From Bacillota bacterium (GTDB lineage Bacteria; Bacillota; DTU025), in the NCBI GenBank assembly GCA_012842765.1, contig DUWJ01000411.1, positions 1 to 10,590 of the forward strand: a stretch of DNA of 10,590 nt. The letters are read 5' to 3'. The notes under the pieces were generated by a model. The model saw only the letters and a program-made list of their open reading frames with translations. It ran no database searches and was not told the origin of the DNA. This document shows positions 1 through 5,895 of the stretch, one piece after another; the first letter of the stretch is position 1, and each line of letters starts with the position of its first letter. The position numbers and the translations under genes are program-made.

Positions 1-2
1 CG

Positions 3-1619
3 ATCTCCTTTGCTGTTCTCACCGTCGCCTGCATATTCATATTCTTCGGCAGTGCAACAGCGGGAGCCGAATCCGGATTACATGCACCTTATCTCATAAT
101 CCACGTCGATGCCGTACCGTCTAGACTGTTTTTCGAAGAATACGATGCGGGCCATTTGCCGAACATCAAGGCAGTTTTCGACGACGGCAAATTGGTCCGC
201 TATGCGGTCTCGCCCTTTTTCGCAGGCACAGAAATGCTTTATCCAAGGCTTAAAACCGGAGCAGGCCCAGATCAACCCCTTCCAATCACGTGGGAAATGT
301 ACGACCGCAACTCGGGACGGCACATATCGCGCATTGAAACCCAAGTAATACTCTTTTCCCACTTGCCCACATACTCGCTCACGCAGATCATCCATGGCAT
401 CCCCGGAATGGACTATTTGTCTGGCTGGGCTCTGCTTAACACTCCTCGGCTGCTCGATGAGTATGACATCGTCGAGTTCTTTTGGTTCATAACCGACTCT
501 TATGGCCATGTCTTCGGTGAAGAAGCCCAAAGAGAAAGTCTGCTGATACTCGACGAGTTTCTAGGAATTCTAATGAAGCAGCTGGGTTCGAAGCCTGTTA
601 ACCTGGTTATCTATGCTGACCACGGCATGTCGATGTTCGAACGGACATATGATGCCGAAAGCGCCATGGCTGAAACTGCGGGTGACAATGAACAATTCGT
701 GTACTACCCTAACCTGTATCTGAAGGACAGAACACTTGCCGCGACTACGGCAGAGCAACTCGCCAATCGGGACGAAATCGACTTTGCCTTCTACCGCGCA
801 GATGAGTTCCTTATAATAGGCATTCACAAAGAGGGCCAGGTGATGTTCAGATCTGAAGGCAACCTGATAACGTATTCCTGCGAAGGACCAGATCCTTTCG
901 GATACGCCGATTTAGGCTGTTTGGGGCGGCCTCTGTCCGATCAAGATTGGCTGGAAATGACATGCACCTCGCGCTACCCAGCCGTGCCAGTTCAGATAGT
1001 CAGATACATGGACAATGCCCTTTCCGGCGACATCGTAGCCGTTTTGAATCCACCGAAGGGGCTCAGGACCACGGTGGGATTTTGCGGATGTCATACAGGG
1101 TTTGTAGATACCGATTGCGTAGTTGGCGTTCTGATGAAAGGCCCCGATATTGACCCTTCGCAAATTCCCGACACCTTCTGGCTGTATGAAATGTACAGCC
1201 AAGTATTGAAGATAGATCCACAGAACCCGACAAAGGCCGACAGAGCTAAAAACTTCTTCATGGTTTCAGATGGCGGAATTGATCTGCAACTCTCCGCGTT
1301 CCGAAATAACACCGCGTTGTCAATAGGTCCACAGGAATGGACCTTTATCGGCGAGACAACCATTGCGCGATCCTTTATCACACAAGTGCGGGCAGGACTC
1401 GGCCTTGCTTCTGATAAAAGCCTTGCCGGAGGGCTAACACCGGTCGCCTCCTTGAGGCTAGACATCTACTTTGGCCCGCTCACCTACGACCACAGAAACA
1501 CAATAGCCTTGACGGATGGATGCCGGAAGTCAACTTCGACACTGCGGTTTGAGGCAAAAAACGGCGTGGTTCTCGAATGGGAATACCCCAACCGAATCAA
1601 GTTGGGGGTTTCTTGGTGA
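3..1619 (+). CDS. Secreted type I phosphodiesterase / alkaline phosphatase superfamily protein, 5' end cut by window edge
   Basis: The open frame runs from the left edge to TGA at 1617-1619, giving 538 visible residues. The true start lies outside; a TTG at 156 sits inside the conserved core and is not a start. The first visible residues are a hydrophobic stretch (AVLTVACIFIFFG) followed by SATAGAES, which fits a signal peptide cleaved near ATA, so export is likely. The two-metal site of the type I phosphodiesterase/nucleotide pyrophosphatase fold can be traced by visible-residue number: D36 (IIHVD), candidate nucleophile T76 (FAGTEM), D165 and H169 (TDSYGH), D206-H207 (YADHG) and H364 (GCHTG). 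By family knowledge such enzymes hydrolyse phosphate mono- or diesters, often with zinc. The substrate cannot be read from sequence. The nucleophile assignment is the least certain of these. No C-terminal membrane anchor is visible. It is separated from the chaperone operon by over 500 bases and is probably a separate transcription unit. Confidence 0.85.
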   Translation: MSFAVLTVACIFIFFGSATAGAESGLHAPYLIIHVDAVPSRLFFEEYDAGHLPNIKAVFDDGKLVRYAVSPFFAGTEMLYPRLKTGAGPDQPLPITWEMYDRNSGRHISRIETQVILFSHLPTYSLTQIIHGIPGMDYLSGWALLNTPRLLDEYDIVEFFWFITDSYGHVFGEEAQRESLLILDEFLGILMKQLGSKPVNLVIYADHGMSMFERTYDAESAMAETAGDNEQFVYYPNLYLKDRTLAATTAEQLANRDEIDFAFYRADEFLIIGIHKEGQVMFRSEGNLITYSCEGPDPFGYADLGCLGRPLSDQDWLEMTCTSRYPAVPVQIVRYMDNALSGDIVAVLNPPKGLRTTVGFCGCHTGFVDTDCVVGVLMKGPDIDPSQIPDTFWLYEMYSQVLKIDPQNPTKADRAKNFFMVSDGGIDLQLSAFRNNTALSIGPQEWTFIGETTIARSFITQVRAGLGLASDKSLAGGLTPVASLRLDIYFGPLTYDHRNTIALTDGCRKSTSTLRFEAKNGVVLEWEYPNRIKLGVSW

Positions 1620-1650
1620 TCAGCAGCACGGGTATGCTCACCAACTGCTG
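1613..1650 (+). repeat. Interleaved inverted repeats over the phosphodiesterase stop codon
   Basis: TTGGTGA (1613-1619, including the stop codon) is complementary to TCACCAA (1638-1644). CAGCAG (1621-1626) is complementary to CTGCTG (1645-1650). The pairs interleave, so they would form alternative hairpins rather than a simple nested stem. No T-run follows, so a standard intrinsic terminator is not supported. A 3'-end mRNA structure is possible. Confidence 0.35.
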
Positions 1651-1714
1651 CCTTTGACATCGGGGAAATGGTATTTTGGCACATTCATCGTGCTTTCATC
1701 CCACCCCCAACCCC

Positions 1715-1744
1715 GCCAGGCCACACGCATGCGCGTGGCCTGGC
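1715..1744. repeat. Thirty-base near-perfect palindrome, possible terminator or repeat
   Basis: The arms GCCAGGCCAC (1715-1724) and GTGGCCTGGC (1735-1744) are perfectly complementary. The centre adds the self-complementary CGCATGCG, with a single A/C mismatch between the two parts. It would form a very GC-rich cruciform or RNA hairpin. No T-tract follows on either strand close by, so termination would be atypical; a dispersed palindromic repeat is the alternative. It lies about 95 bases after the phosphodiesterase stop codon. Confidence 0.5.
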
Positions 1745-1936
1745 ATATTCCTTCCCACGTTCCGCATGAAGCAGATGGCTGCCAATAGCCCCAAGCCCTA
1801 TGCTGCCCAAGCAACTCGCAAGAATATCTTGGCCCAATCAAACTAGAAGAGCTTCAGCTACAAGTAATACAGATCCGATAATTGCGCAGCACCTATCCAA
1901 GCTTGCTGTGTTAGGCAGTTTTCGATAACTCAATGC

Positions 1937-1988
1937 GCTTGTGGGCACGACAGACGCAAGGACGGGTTTACCCGTGTCCTGCACAAGC
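1937..1988. repeat. Compound hairpin of unknown function
   Basis: Outer arms GCTTGTG (1937-1943) and CACAAGC (1982-1988) enclose an inner hairpin. The inner stem is AGGA (1959-1962) plus CGGG (1963-1966), pairing with CCCG (1971-1974) plus TCCT (1977-1980), with a two-base TG bulge. Two nested stems in a gene-free region suggest a structured RNA or a protein-binding site. I do not recognise it as a known riboswitch, and no U-run follows it. Confidence 0.35.
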
Positions 1989-2033
1989 TCGTAGAGACCG
2001 TTCTGTTCTGCAGGAAACGACACTATGACAGAA

Positions 2034-2063
2034 TCCACATATGGAATGGCTCTGCCATATAAT
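2034..2063 (+). promoter_or_regulatory. Possible secondary distal promoter upstream of hspR
   Basis: A perfect TATAAT lies at 2058-2063. TCCACA at 2034-2039 is 18 bases upstream and matches four of six -35 bases. It would give a longer leader, over 120 bases, for the same operon. The -35 is weak and AT-rich sequence yields such matches by chance. Confidence 0.25.
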
Positions 2064-2119
2064 CTAAATCGTATGGGTAAGCTTTATTAACACACTCGAT
2101 ATAACTTTCTTATATTTTT

Positions 2120-2138
2120 GTGACAAGTCGCTTGACAC
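2120..2138. promoter_or_regulatory. Candidate repressor operator overlapping the -35 box
   Basis: GTGACAAG (2120-2127) and CTTGACAC (2131-2138) form an inverted repeat with a three-base TCG spacer and one mismatch in eight. It covers the -35 hexamer, so a bound protein would block RNA polymerase. The right arm begins CTTGA, as does the half-site of the HspR HAIR element (CTTGAGT-N7-ACTCAAG), but the arms are arranged in the opposite, everted order. No full HAIR or CIRCE element is visible in the operon leader. Binding by the adjacent HspR-like protein is an inference. Confidence 0.45.
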
Positions 2139-2161
2139 CGATGCTGTAGTTCATCTATAAT
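2132..2161 (+). promoter_or_regulatory. Consensus sigma-A-type promoter of the hspR-dnaK-hsp20-grpE-dnaJ-clpB operon
   Basis: TTGACA (2132-2137) and TATAAT (2156-2161) are both perfect consensus hexamers with an 18-base spacer. AT-rich sequence lies upstream. Transcription would begin near 2168, leaving a leader of roughly 30 bases before hspR. Such a strong vegetative promoter fits a heat-shock operon controlled by a repressor rather than by an alternative heat-shock sigma factor. Confidence 0.85.
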
Positions 2162-2196
2162 GTAACAGGAACCCAAAGTATCCGAGGTGACCGAAG

Positions 2197-2529
2197 TTGA
2201 GGCTACACGGCCCTGATGAACCAGTCTACACCATTGGCGTAGCTGCTCGTTTGCTAGGAGTAAGCCCGCAAACCCTAAGGATGATCGAGCGTGAAGGGTT
2301 GCTTGAACCTGCCCGAACCGAAGCAAACACGAGGCTTTACTCCGAAAACGACCTGCTGCTCTTGCAGCGAATCTGTTTCTTGGTTCGGGAAGAGGGCGTC
2401 AACCTCGCGGGGGTCAAAATGATCCTCGAGATTGAATCAAAACAAGGGAACACAACAATCAGGTATCGCGAGGTTACGCAGAGCGTTCCCCGCGAAGCCA
2501 AGCCTGGAGAAGGCAACGGCAACTCCTGA
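2197..2529 (+). CDS. hspR: HspR-like MerR-family heat-shock repressor
   Basis: This is a 110-residue protein starting with TTG at 2197. The start is fixed by an in-frame TGA at 2188-2190 and a good Shine-Dalgarno site (GAGGTGA, 2184-2190) six bases upstream. Residues 10-49 form a MerR-type winged helix: YTIGVAARLLGVSPQTLRMIEREG, then a wing region with RLYSENDL. The following GVNLAGVKMILEIE (about 67-80) is the typical HspR signature (EGVNLAGI-x-x-ILE in known members). The protein lacks the long effector-binding domain of metal- or drug-sensing MerR regulators. In actinobacteria HspR represses dnaK and clpB operons with DnaK as corepressor. Position as first gene of a dnaK-clpB operon, behind a dyad-bearing promoter, supports autoregulation. 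The tail after residue 82 is polar and probably disordered. Confidence 0.88.
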   Translation: MRLHGPDEPVYTIGVAARLLGVSPQTLRMIEREGLLEPARTEANTRLYSENDLLLLQRICFLVREEGVNLAGVKMILEIESKQGNTTIRYREVTQSVPREAKPGEGNGNS

Positions 2530-2571
2530 GTTAGGGTTTCCATTGTTCCAGTTTTCTAGTTGAGCAACGGA

Positions 2572-2578
2572 AGGGGAG
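2572..2578 (+). promoter_or_regulatory. Ribosome binding site of dnaK
   Basis: AGGGGAG lies seven bases before the ATG at 2586, in the 56-base hspR-dnaK gap. Its strength is consistent with high DnaK output. No separate promoter is visible in this gap. Confidence 0.7.
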
Positions 2579-2585
2579 AATCACA

Positions 2586-4535
2586 ATGGGGAAAGTTGTT
2601 GGCATTGACCTCGGCACAACAAACTCAGTAATTGCTGTGATGGAGGGTGGGAACCCCACGGTAATAGTGAATTCGGAAGGAGCCCGATTAACCCCGTCGG
2701 TAATCGGCTTCAGCAAGAGCGGCGAAAGGCTCGTCGGTCAACTTGCACGCCGACAAGCTGTTATGAATCCCGAAAACACTGTGTATTCTATCAAGAGATT
2801 TATGGGACGTCGCTTCGACGAGGTCGAGGAGGAACGCAATCGCGTACCTTACCACGTTAAAGCCTCCTCGAATTATGGCATCAAAATCGACGTGCCGGCA
2901 ACTGGCAGGGATTACTCTCCTGAAGAGATCTCTGCGATGTTACTTCAAAAGCTGAAGACGGATGCAGAGAAATTCCTGGGCGAACCGATTACCAAGGCGG
3001 TAATTACAGTCCCTGCCTACTTCAATGATTCACAGAGGCAGGCAACCAAAGACGCGGGACGCATCGCCGGGCTCGAAGTGCTGAGGATCATAAACGAGCC
3101 AACAGCCGCAGCGCTTGCATATGGGCTCGATAAGAAGAAAAACGAGACGATCCTCGTCTGGGACCTTGGCGGAGGCACATTCGACGTCTCCATTCTTGAG
3201 GTGGGCGAAGGGGTATTCGAGGTAAAGTCTACCGCAGGCGATACTCACCTGGGCGGAGACGACTACGACCAAAGATTGGTCGAATACATTGCCGACGAAT
3301 TCCAGCGCGACCAGGGCATCGATCTGAGAAAGGATCGTCAGGCCCTTCAAAGGCTGATAGAAGCGGCGGAGAAGGCGAAGATCGAGCTTTCACAGGTTTA
3401 TGAGACCAATATCAGTCTTCCGTTCATCACGGCAGACCAGACGGGTCCAAAACACCTGGAAACGAAGATCACTCGCGCAAAGTTCGAAGAGCTCACATCG
3501 GACCTTACAGAGAGATGCACTAGGCCGTTCAAGCAAGCGCTAAGTGATGCAAAGCTCTCCTTAGACGACATCGATGAAGTGATTCTCGTGGGTGGCGCCA
3601 CGCGTATGCCAGTCATTCAGGAACTGGTCAAGAGGCTTACAGGCAAGGAGCCTCACCGAGGAGTGAACCCAGACGAAGTAGTGGCTGTCGGAGCGGCAAT
3701 CCAGGCAGGCGTCTTAGCCGGTGAAGTCAAGGACGTAGTCCTGCTGGACGTCACCCCCCTCTCCCTTGGGATCGAGACCCTTGGCGGAGTCTCCACCAAG
3801 CTCATCGAGAGGAACACTACGATACCTACGAGGAAGAGCCAAATCTTTACGACAGCAGAGGACGGGCAGACCTCGGTAGAGATTCATGTTCTTCAGGGCG
3901 AGCGCGAATTCGCGCGCGACAACAGGACGCTGGGTCGATTTACACTGCAGGGCATCCCGCCGGCGCCTCGCGGAGTTCCGCAGATCGAGGTGTCATTCGA
4001 TATAGACGCCAACGGAATAGTCAATGTCGCAGCCAAGGATCTTGGAACCGGGAAAGAGCAACGCATCACGATCACTGCATCAACGCAGCTATCGAAGGAT
4101 GAAGTTGAAAACCTGGTTCGAGAAGCGGAACGGGCTGCTGCAGAGGACAAGAAACGCCGTGAGGAAGTGGAGCTCAAAAACTCCGCCGACAGTCTCGTCT
4201 ACGTGACAGAGAAGACGCTGCGGGAAATGGGCGACAAAGTACCTGCAGAAACAAGATCCAAGGTCGAAGCGGAACTTGAGGAACTGAAAAAAGCCATCGC
4301 CGACGACGACATGGAGTCTGTAAAGCGCTTCATGGACCAGGTCAGAGAAGCCTCTTACAAGATGTCAGAGGAAATATACAAGGCAGCGCAAGAAGCCTCA
4401 GGCGGCCAGGGTGAAGGTGACTACGGCTCTGATTCCGGGGACGCCACAGGCGCCGGAGGGTTCGATTCGGCAAATAGCGATGATGACGACGTGATCGATG
4501 CAGACTTCAGAACTGTAGACGGCGATGACAACTGA
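2586..4535 (+). CDS. dnaK: Chaperone protein DnaK (Hsp70)
   Basis: The protein is 649 residues, normal for the family, and binds and releases unfolded cytoplasmic polypeptides in an ATP cycle driven by the J-protein and GrpE. The nucleotide-binding domain shows phosphate-1 GIDLGTTNS (6-14), [13 protein letters not shown] (170-182), phosphate-2 [12 protein letters not shown] (191-202) and the adenosine motif VGGATRMP (335-342). The interdomain linker is [17 protein letters not shown] (381-397). The substrate-binding beta domain runs to about residue 505, followed by the helical lid, an acidic Gly/Ser-rich tail and a [14 protein letters not shown] end, a variant of the usual C-terminal acidic motif. 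After [10 protein letters not shown] it carries a roughly 25-residue segment (about 78-107) that Bacillus and Mycobacterium DnaK lack and that diderm and Thermus-type proteins have. It is the second gene of the operon. Confidence 0.98.
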   Translation: MGKVVGIDLGTTNSVIAVMEGGNPTVIVNSEGARLTPSVIGFSKSGERLVGQLARRQAVMNPENTVYSIKRFMGRRFDEVEEERNRVPYHVKASSNYGIKIDVPATGRDYSPEEISAMLLQKLKTDAEKFLGEPITKAVITVPAYFNDSQRQATKDAGRIAGLEVLRIINEPTAAALAYGLDKKKNETILVWDLGGGTFDVSILEVGEGVFEVKSTAGDTHLGGDDYDQRLVEYIADEFQRDQGIDLRKDRQALQRLIEAAEKAKIELSQVYETNISLPFITADQTGPKHLETKITRAKFEELTSDLTERCTRPFKQALSDAKLSLDDIDEVILVGGATRMPVIQELVKRLTGKEPHRGVNPDEVVAVGAAIQAGVLAGEVKDVVLLDVTPLSLGIETLGGVSTKLIERNTTIPTRKSQIFTTAEDGQTSVEIHVLQGEREFARDNRTLGRFTLQGIPPAPRGVPQIEVSFDIDANGIVNVAAKDLGTGKEQRITITASTQLSKDEVENLVREAERAAAEDKKRREEVELKNSADSLVYVTEKTLREMGDKVPAETRSKVEAELEELKKAIADDDMESVKRFMDQVREASYKMSEEIYKAAQEASGGQGEGDYGSDSGDATGAGGFDSANSDDDDVIDADFRTVDGDDN

Positions 4536-4562
4536 GCGAGTGAGCCATCTTGAACTCGGACT

Positions 4563-4580
4563 AGGCCCCTGCGCGGGCCT
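4563..4580 (+). repeat. Hairpin in the dnaK-hsp20 gap
   Basis: AGGCCC (4563-4568) pairs with GGGCCT (4575-4580) around a CTGCGC loop. It begins 27 bases after the dnaK stop codon. No T-tract follows, so partial termination would be weak; protection of the dnaK mRNA 3' end or an RNA processing point is equally possible. Confidence 0.5.
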
Positions 4581-4598
4581 TCCGAATGAGTCGAAGCC

Positions 4599-4620
4599 CT
4601 GCCCTACCCTATGAGGGCAG
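4599..4620 (+). repeat. Second hairpin in the dnaK-hsp20 gap
   Basis: CTGCCCT (4599-4605) pairs perfectly with AGGGCAG (4614-4620) around an eight-base loop. With the preceding hairpin it makes a tandem of two GC-rich stems between dnaK and hsp20. No U-run follows. Confidence 0.5.
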
Positions 4621-4629
4621 ACCGAGACA

Positions 4630-4648
4630 TAGTTTCGAGACAAAACTA
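4630..4648. repeat. Small dyad upstream of hsp20
   Basis: TAGTTT (4630-4635) and AAACTA (4643-4648) are complementary across seven bases, just ahead of the hsp20 ribosome binding site. It could be a weak RNA stem near the translation start or a protein site. No promoter hexamers are visible with it. The short arms make chance likely. Confidence 0.25.
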
Positions 4649-4673
4649 CATTGTTAAACTGGAGGTGCGTTTG

Positions 4674-5120
4674 ATGGCGTTGATGAATTACGATCCGTGG
4701 CAGGAGTTTACGGAAATGAGACGTGTTTTCAACCGCATGTTTGGAGATGGATTCCTTGGGCTTCCCATGGAGGAGCAGATCACACACGGCAGCCTGTTAA
4801 TGCCTGTGGACATAGCTGAAACCCCAGAAGAGTTCGTGATCATGGCAGAGCTGCCTGGGATGGATCCTGACGATATCGAAATCACCCTTACAGACAATCA
4901 GCTGACGATCAAGGGGCAGCGTGCTGCCGAATACGAAGACAAACGCGAGAACTACCTGCGCACAGAGAGACGCTTCGGAAGCTTCTGCAGGAGCTTCGCA
5001 CTGTCTTCACCTGTTGCTGAAGACAAAGTGTCAGCTAATTACAAGAACGGGATCCTCGAGGTGCATCTGCCGAAATCGGAAGGCGCCAAGCCAAAACAGA
5101 TCGAGATTCGTAATGAGTAA
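4674..5120 (+). CDS. hsp20: Small heat-shock protein, Hsp20/alpha-crystallin family
   Basis: The protein is 148 residues, starting at ATG 4674 with GGAGGT at 4661-4666 seven bases upstream. An in-frame ATG at 4611 has no such site and would add residues unlike the family, and it overlaps a hairpin arm. The N-terminal part includes MNYDPWQEFTEMRRVFNRMF, typical of bacterial small Hsps. The alpha-crystallin domain spans about 43-135 (PVDIAETPEEFVIMAELPGM to NGILEVHLPK), with the conserved G-x-L motif at 126-128 and the final strand and proline at 129-133. The C-terminal I-x-I motif (IEI, 143-145), which docks into neighbouring subunits in oligomers, is present. By family knowledge it is an ATP-independent holdase whose clients are passed to DnaK and ClpB. 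Its place between dnaK and grpE suggests coordinated production with those partners. Confidence 0.95.
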   Translation: MALMNYDPWQEFTEMRRVFNRMFGDGFLGLPMEEQITHGSLLMPVDIAETPEEFVIMAELPGMDPDDIEITLTDNQLTIKGQRAAEYEDKRENYLRTERRFGSFCRSFALSSPVAEDKVSANYKNGILEVHLPKSEGAKPKQIEIRNE

Positions 5121-5146
5121 CAGGGCTGAACTGTAGGCGTGGCGTG

Positions 5147-5201
5147 CGGTCCGTAAGCGGCGACGACAGACCGGAAAACGGCGGTCACTGCTTACGGACC
5201 G
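5147..5201 (+). repeat. Large two-tier hairpin between hsp20 and grpE
   Basis: CGGTCCGTAAGC (5147-5158) and GCTTACGGACCG (5190-5201) are perfectly complementary over 12 bases, and a flanking G/T can add a wobble pair. The 31-base loop contains a second stem, GACCG (5169-5173) with CGGTC (5182-5186). It begins 26 bases after the hsp20 stop codon and ends 54 bases before grpE. No T-run follows, so it is not a standard terminator. Likely roles are an mRNA stabiliser or processing site that lowers grpE relative to hsp20 and dnaK. This role is inferred. Confidence 0.7.
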
Positions 5202-5255
5202 TCTCGCAAGCCTCACCAAACAGCCACTTACCAATAACGAGCGGTGGTGTAGATA

Positions 5256-5852
5256 ATGAGCCCAGACACGCAAGACATGCGCCTCGGCAATATCCAATCG
5301 TCCGACAGCAGCGAGGTCACTGGTGCTGAAGCTAACGGAGAGCACACACCCGAAGATCTTCCGTCCAATGCGGACATGGTCAATGAGGGTGATGAATTGA
5401 GACTAAAACTGGCTGAAGCCGAAGCAAAGGCCGAGGAAAACTGGAATATGTATCTTCGCGCCTTGGCAGATCTCGAAAACTACCAACGCAGGACGGCGCG
5501 GGACCTAGAATTCACCATCAGGAGCGGCAAGAAGGAGATGTTCCTCAAGCTCCTGGCAATCGTCGATGACATGGAGCGGGCACTAGCGGCAGACGCTGAC
5601 TACGAGTCCCTTCATCAAGGCGTTGAGATGATTATGAGAAAACTCCTCGACGCACTGGCATCTGAAGGGGTCAAACCTATAGACGCTCTGAACGAACCAT
5701 TCGATCCCCGCCTCCATGAAGCCGTGGCCGCATGCGACGGTGAGGATGTCGAAACCGAGACTGTAGTCGAAGAGTTCAGGCGCGGGTACACATACTGCAA
5801 CGAATGTTTGAGGCCGACCATGGCCCGCGTAGCAGTACCGAAATCGGACTAG
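5256..5852 (+). CDS. grpE: Nucleotide exchange factor GrpE
   Basis: The protein is 198 residues, starting at ATG 5256 with GGTGGT at 5243-5248 as a modest ribosome binding site. GrpE dimers open the DnaK nucleotide-binding cleft to release ADP and so trigger substrate release. The N-terminal 45 residues are acidic and low in complexity. A long charged helix follows (about 46-95, including ENWNMYLRALADLENYQRRTA), then the helical-bundle region with LLAIVDDMERAL (99-110). The beta domain (about 138-194) has the family signatures NEPFDPRLHEAV (146-157) and RRGYTYCNECLRPTMARV (175-192). The usual YKLNDRVLRPA-like strand here carries a CxxC pair (C181, C184), which is unusual. The gap to the J-protein gene is 43 bases. 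The ATG at 5277 is an alternative start. Confidence 0.96.
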   Translation: MSPDTQDMRLGNIQSSDSSEVTGAEANGEHTPEDLPSNADMVNEGDELRLKLAEAEAKAEENWNMYLRALADLENYQRRTARDLEFTIRSGKKEMFLKLLAIVDDMERALAADADYESLHQGVEMIMRKLLDALASEGVKPIDALNEPFDPRLHEAVAACDGEDVETETVVEEFRRGYTYCNECLRPTMARVAVPKSD

Positions 5853-5895
5853 GCTGCGCACGGCCAATGGCATGGGCGCGCCGGGGAGATGGACT

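Larger units (their letters stand above)
1620..2131. other. Gene-free stretch between phosphodiesterase gene and hspR promoter
   Basis: No reading frame here combines a ribosome binding site, a plausible start and recognisable protein sequence. The stretch contains three inverted-repeat structures, listed separately, and becomes AT-rich from about 2085 to 2120. That last part could act as an UP-element-like region for the operon promoter. One minus-strand frame (2038 down to 1838, 66 codons, GTG start) looks mildly protein-like but has no Shine-Dalgarno site, so it is not called as a gene. Confidence 0.6.

Noticed and set aside
156..1619. TTG at 156 as the start of the phosphodiesterase gene
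   Set aside because: The frame is open back to the window edge and the upstream part encodes a signal peptide and the first metal ligand (HVD), so the gene begins outside the window.
1838..2038. Minus-strand 66-codon frame in the gap before hspR, starting with GTG
   Set aside because: It has no Shine-Dalgarno site and no recognised family. It overlaps the compound hairpin. It looks slightly protein-like (YELVQDTGKPVLASV), so an old gene fragment cannot be excluded; a protein database search would decide.
2039..2196. CIRCE (HrcA) or canonical HAIR (HspR) element upstream of the operon
   Set aside because: Neither TTAGCACTC-N9-GAGTGCTAA nor CTTGAGT-N7-ACTCAAG is present; only the everted HAIR-like dyad was found.
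4611..4673. ATG at 4611 as the hsp20 start
   Set aside because: It has no ribosome binding site and lies in a hairpin arm; ATG 4674 follows GGAGGT at ideal spacing and gives a family-typical N-terminus.
5872..5895. ATG at 5872 as the dnaJ start
   Set aside because: The extra residues are not J-domain-like and the strong GGGGAG site serves ATG 5896.
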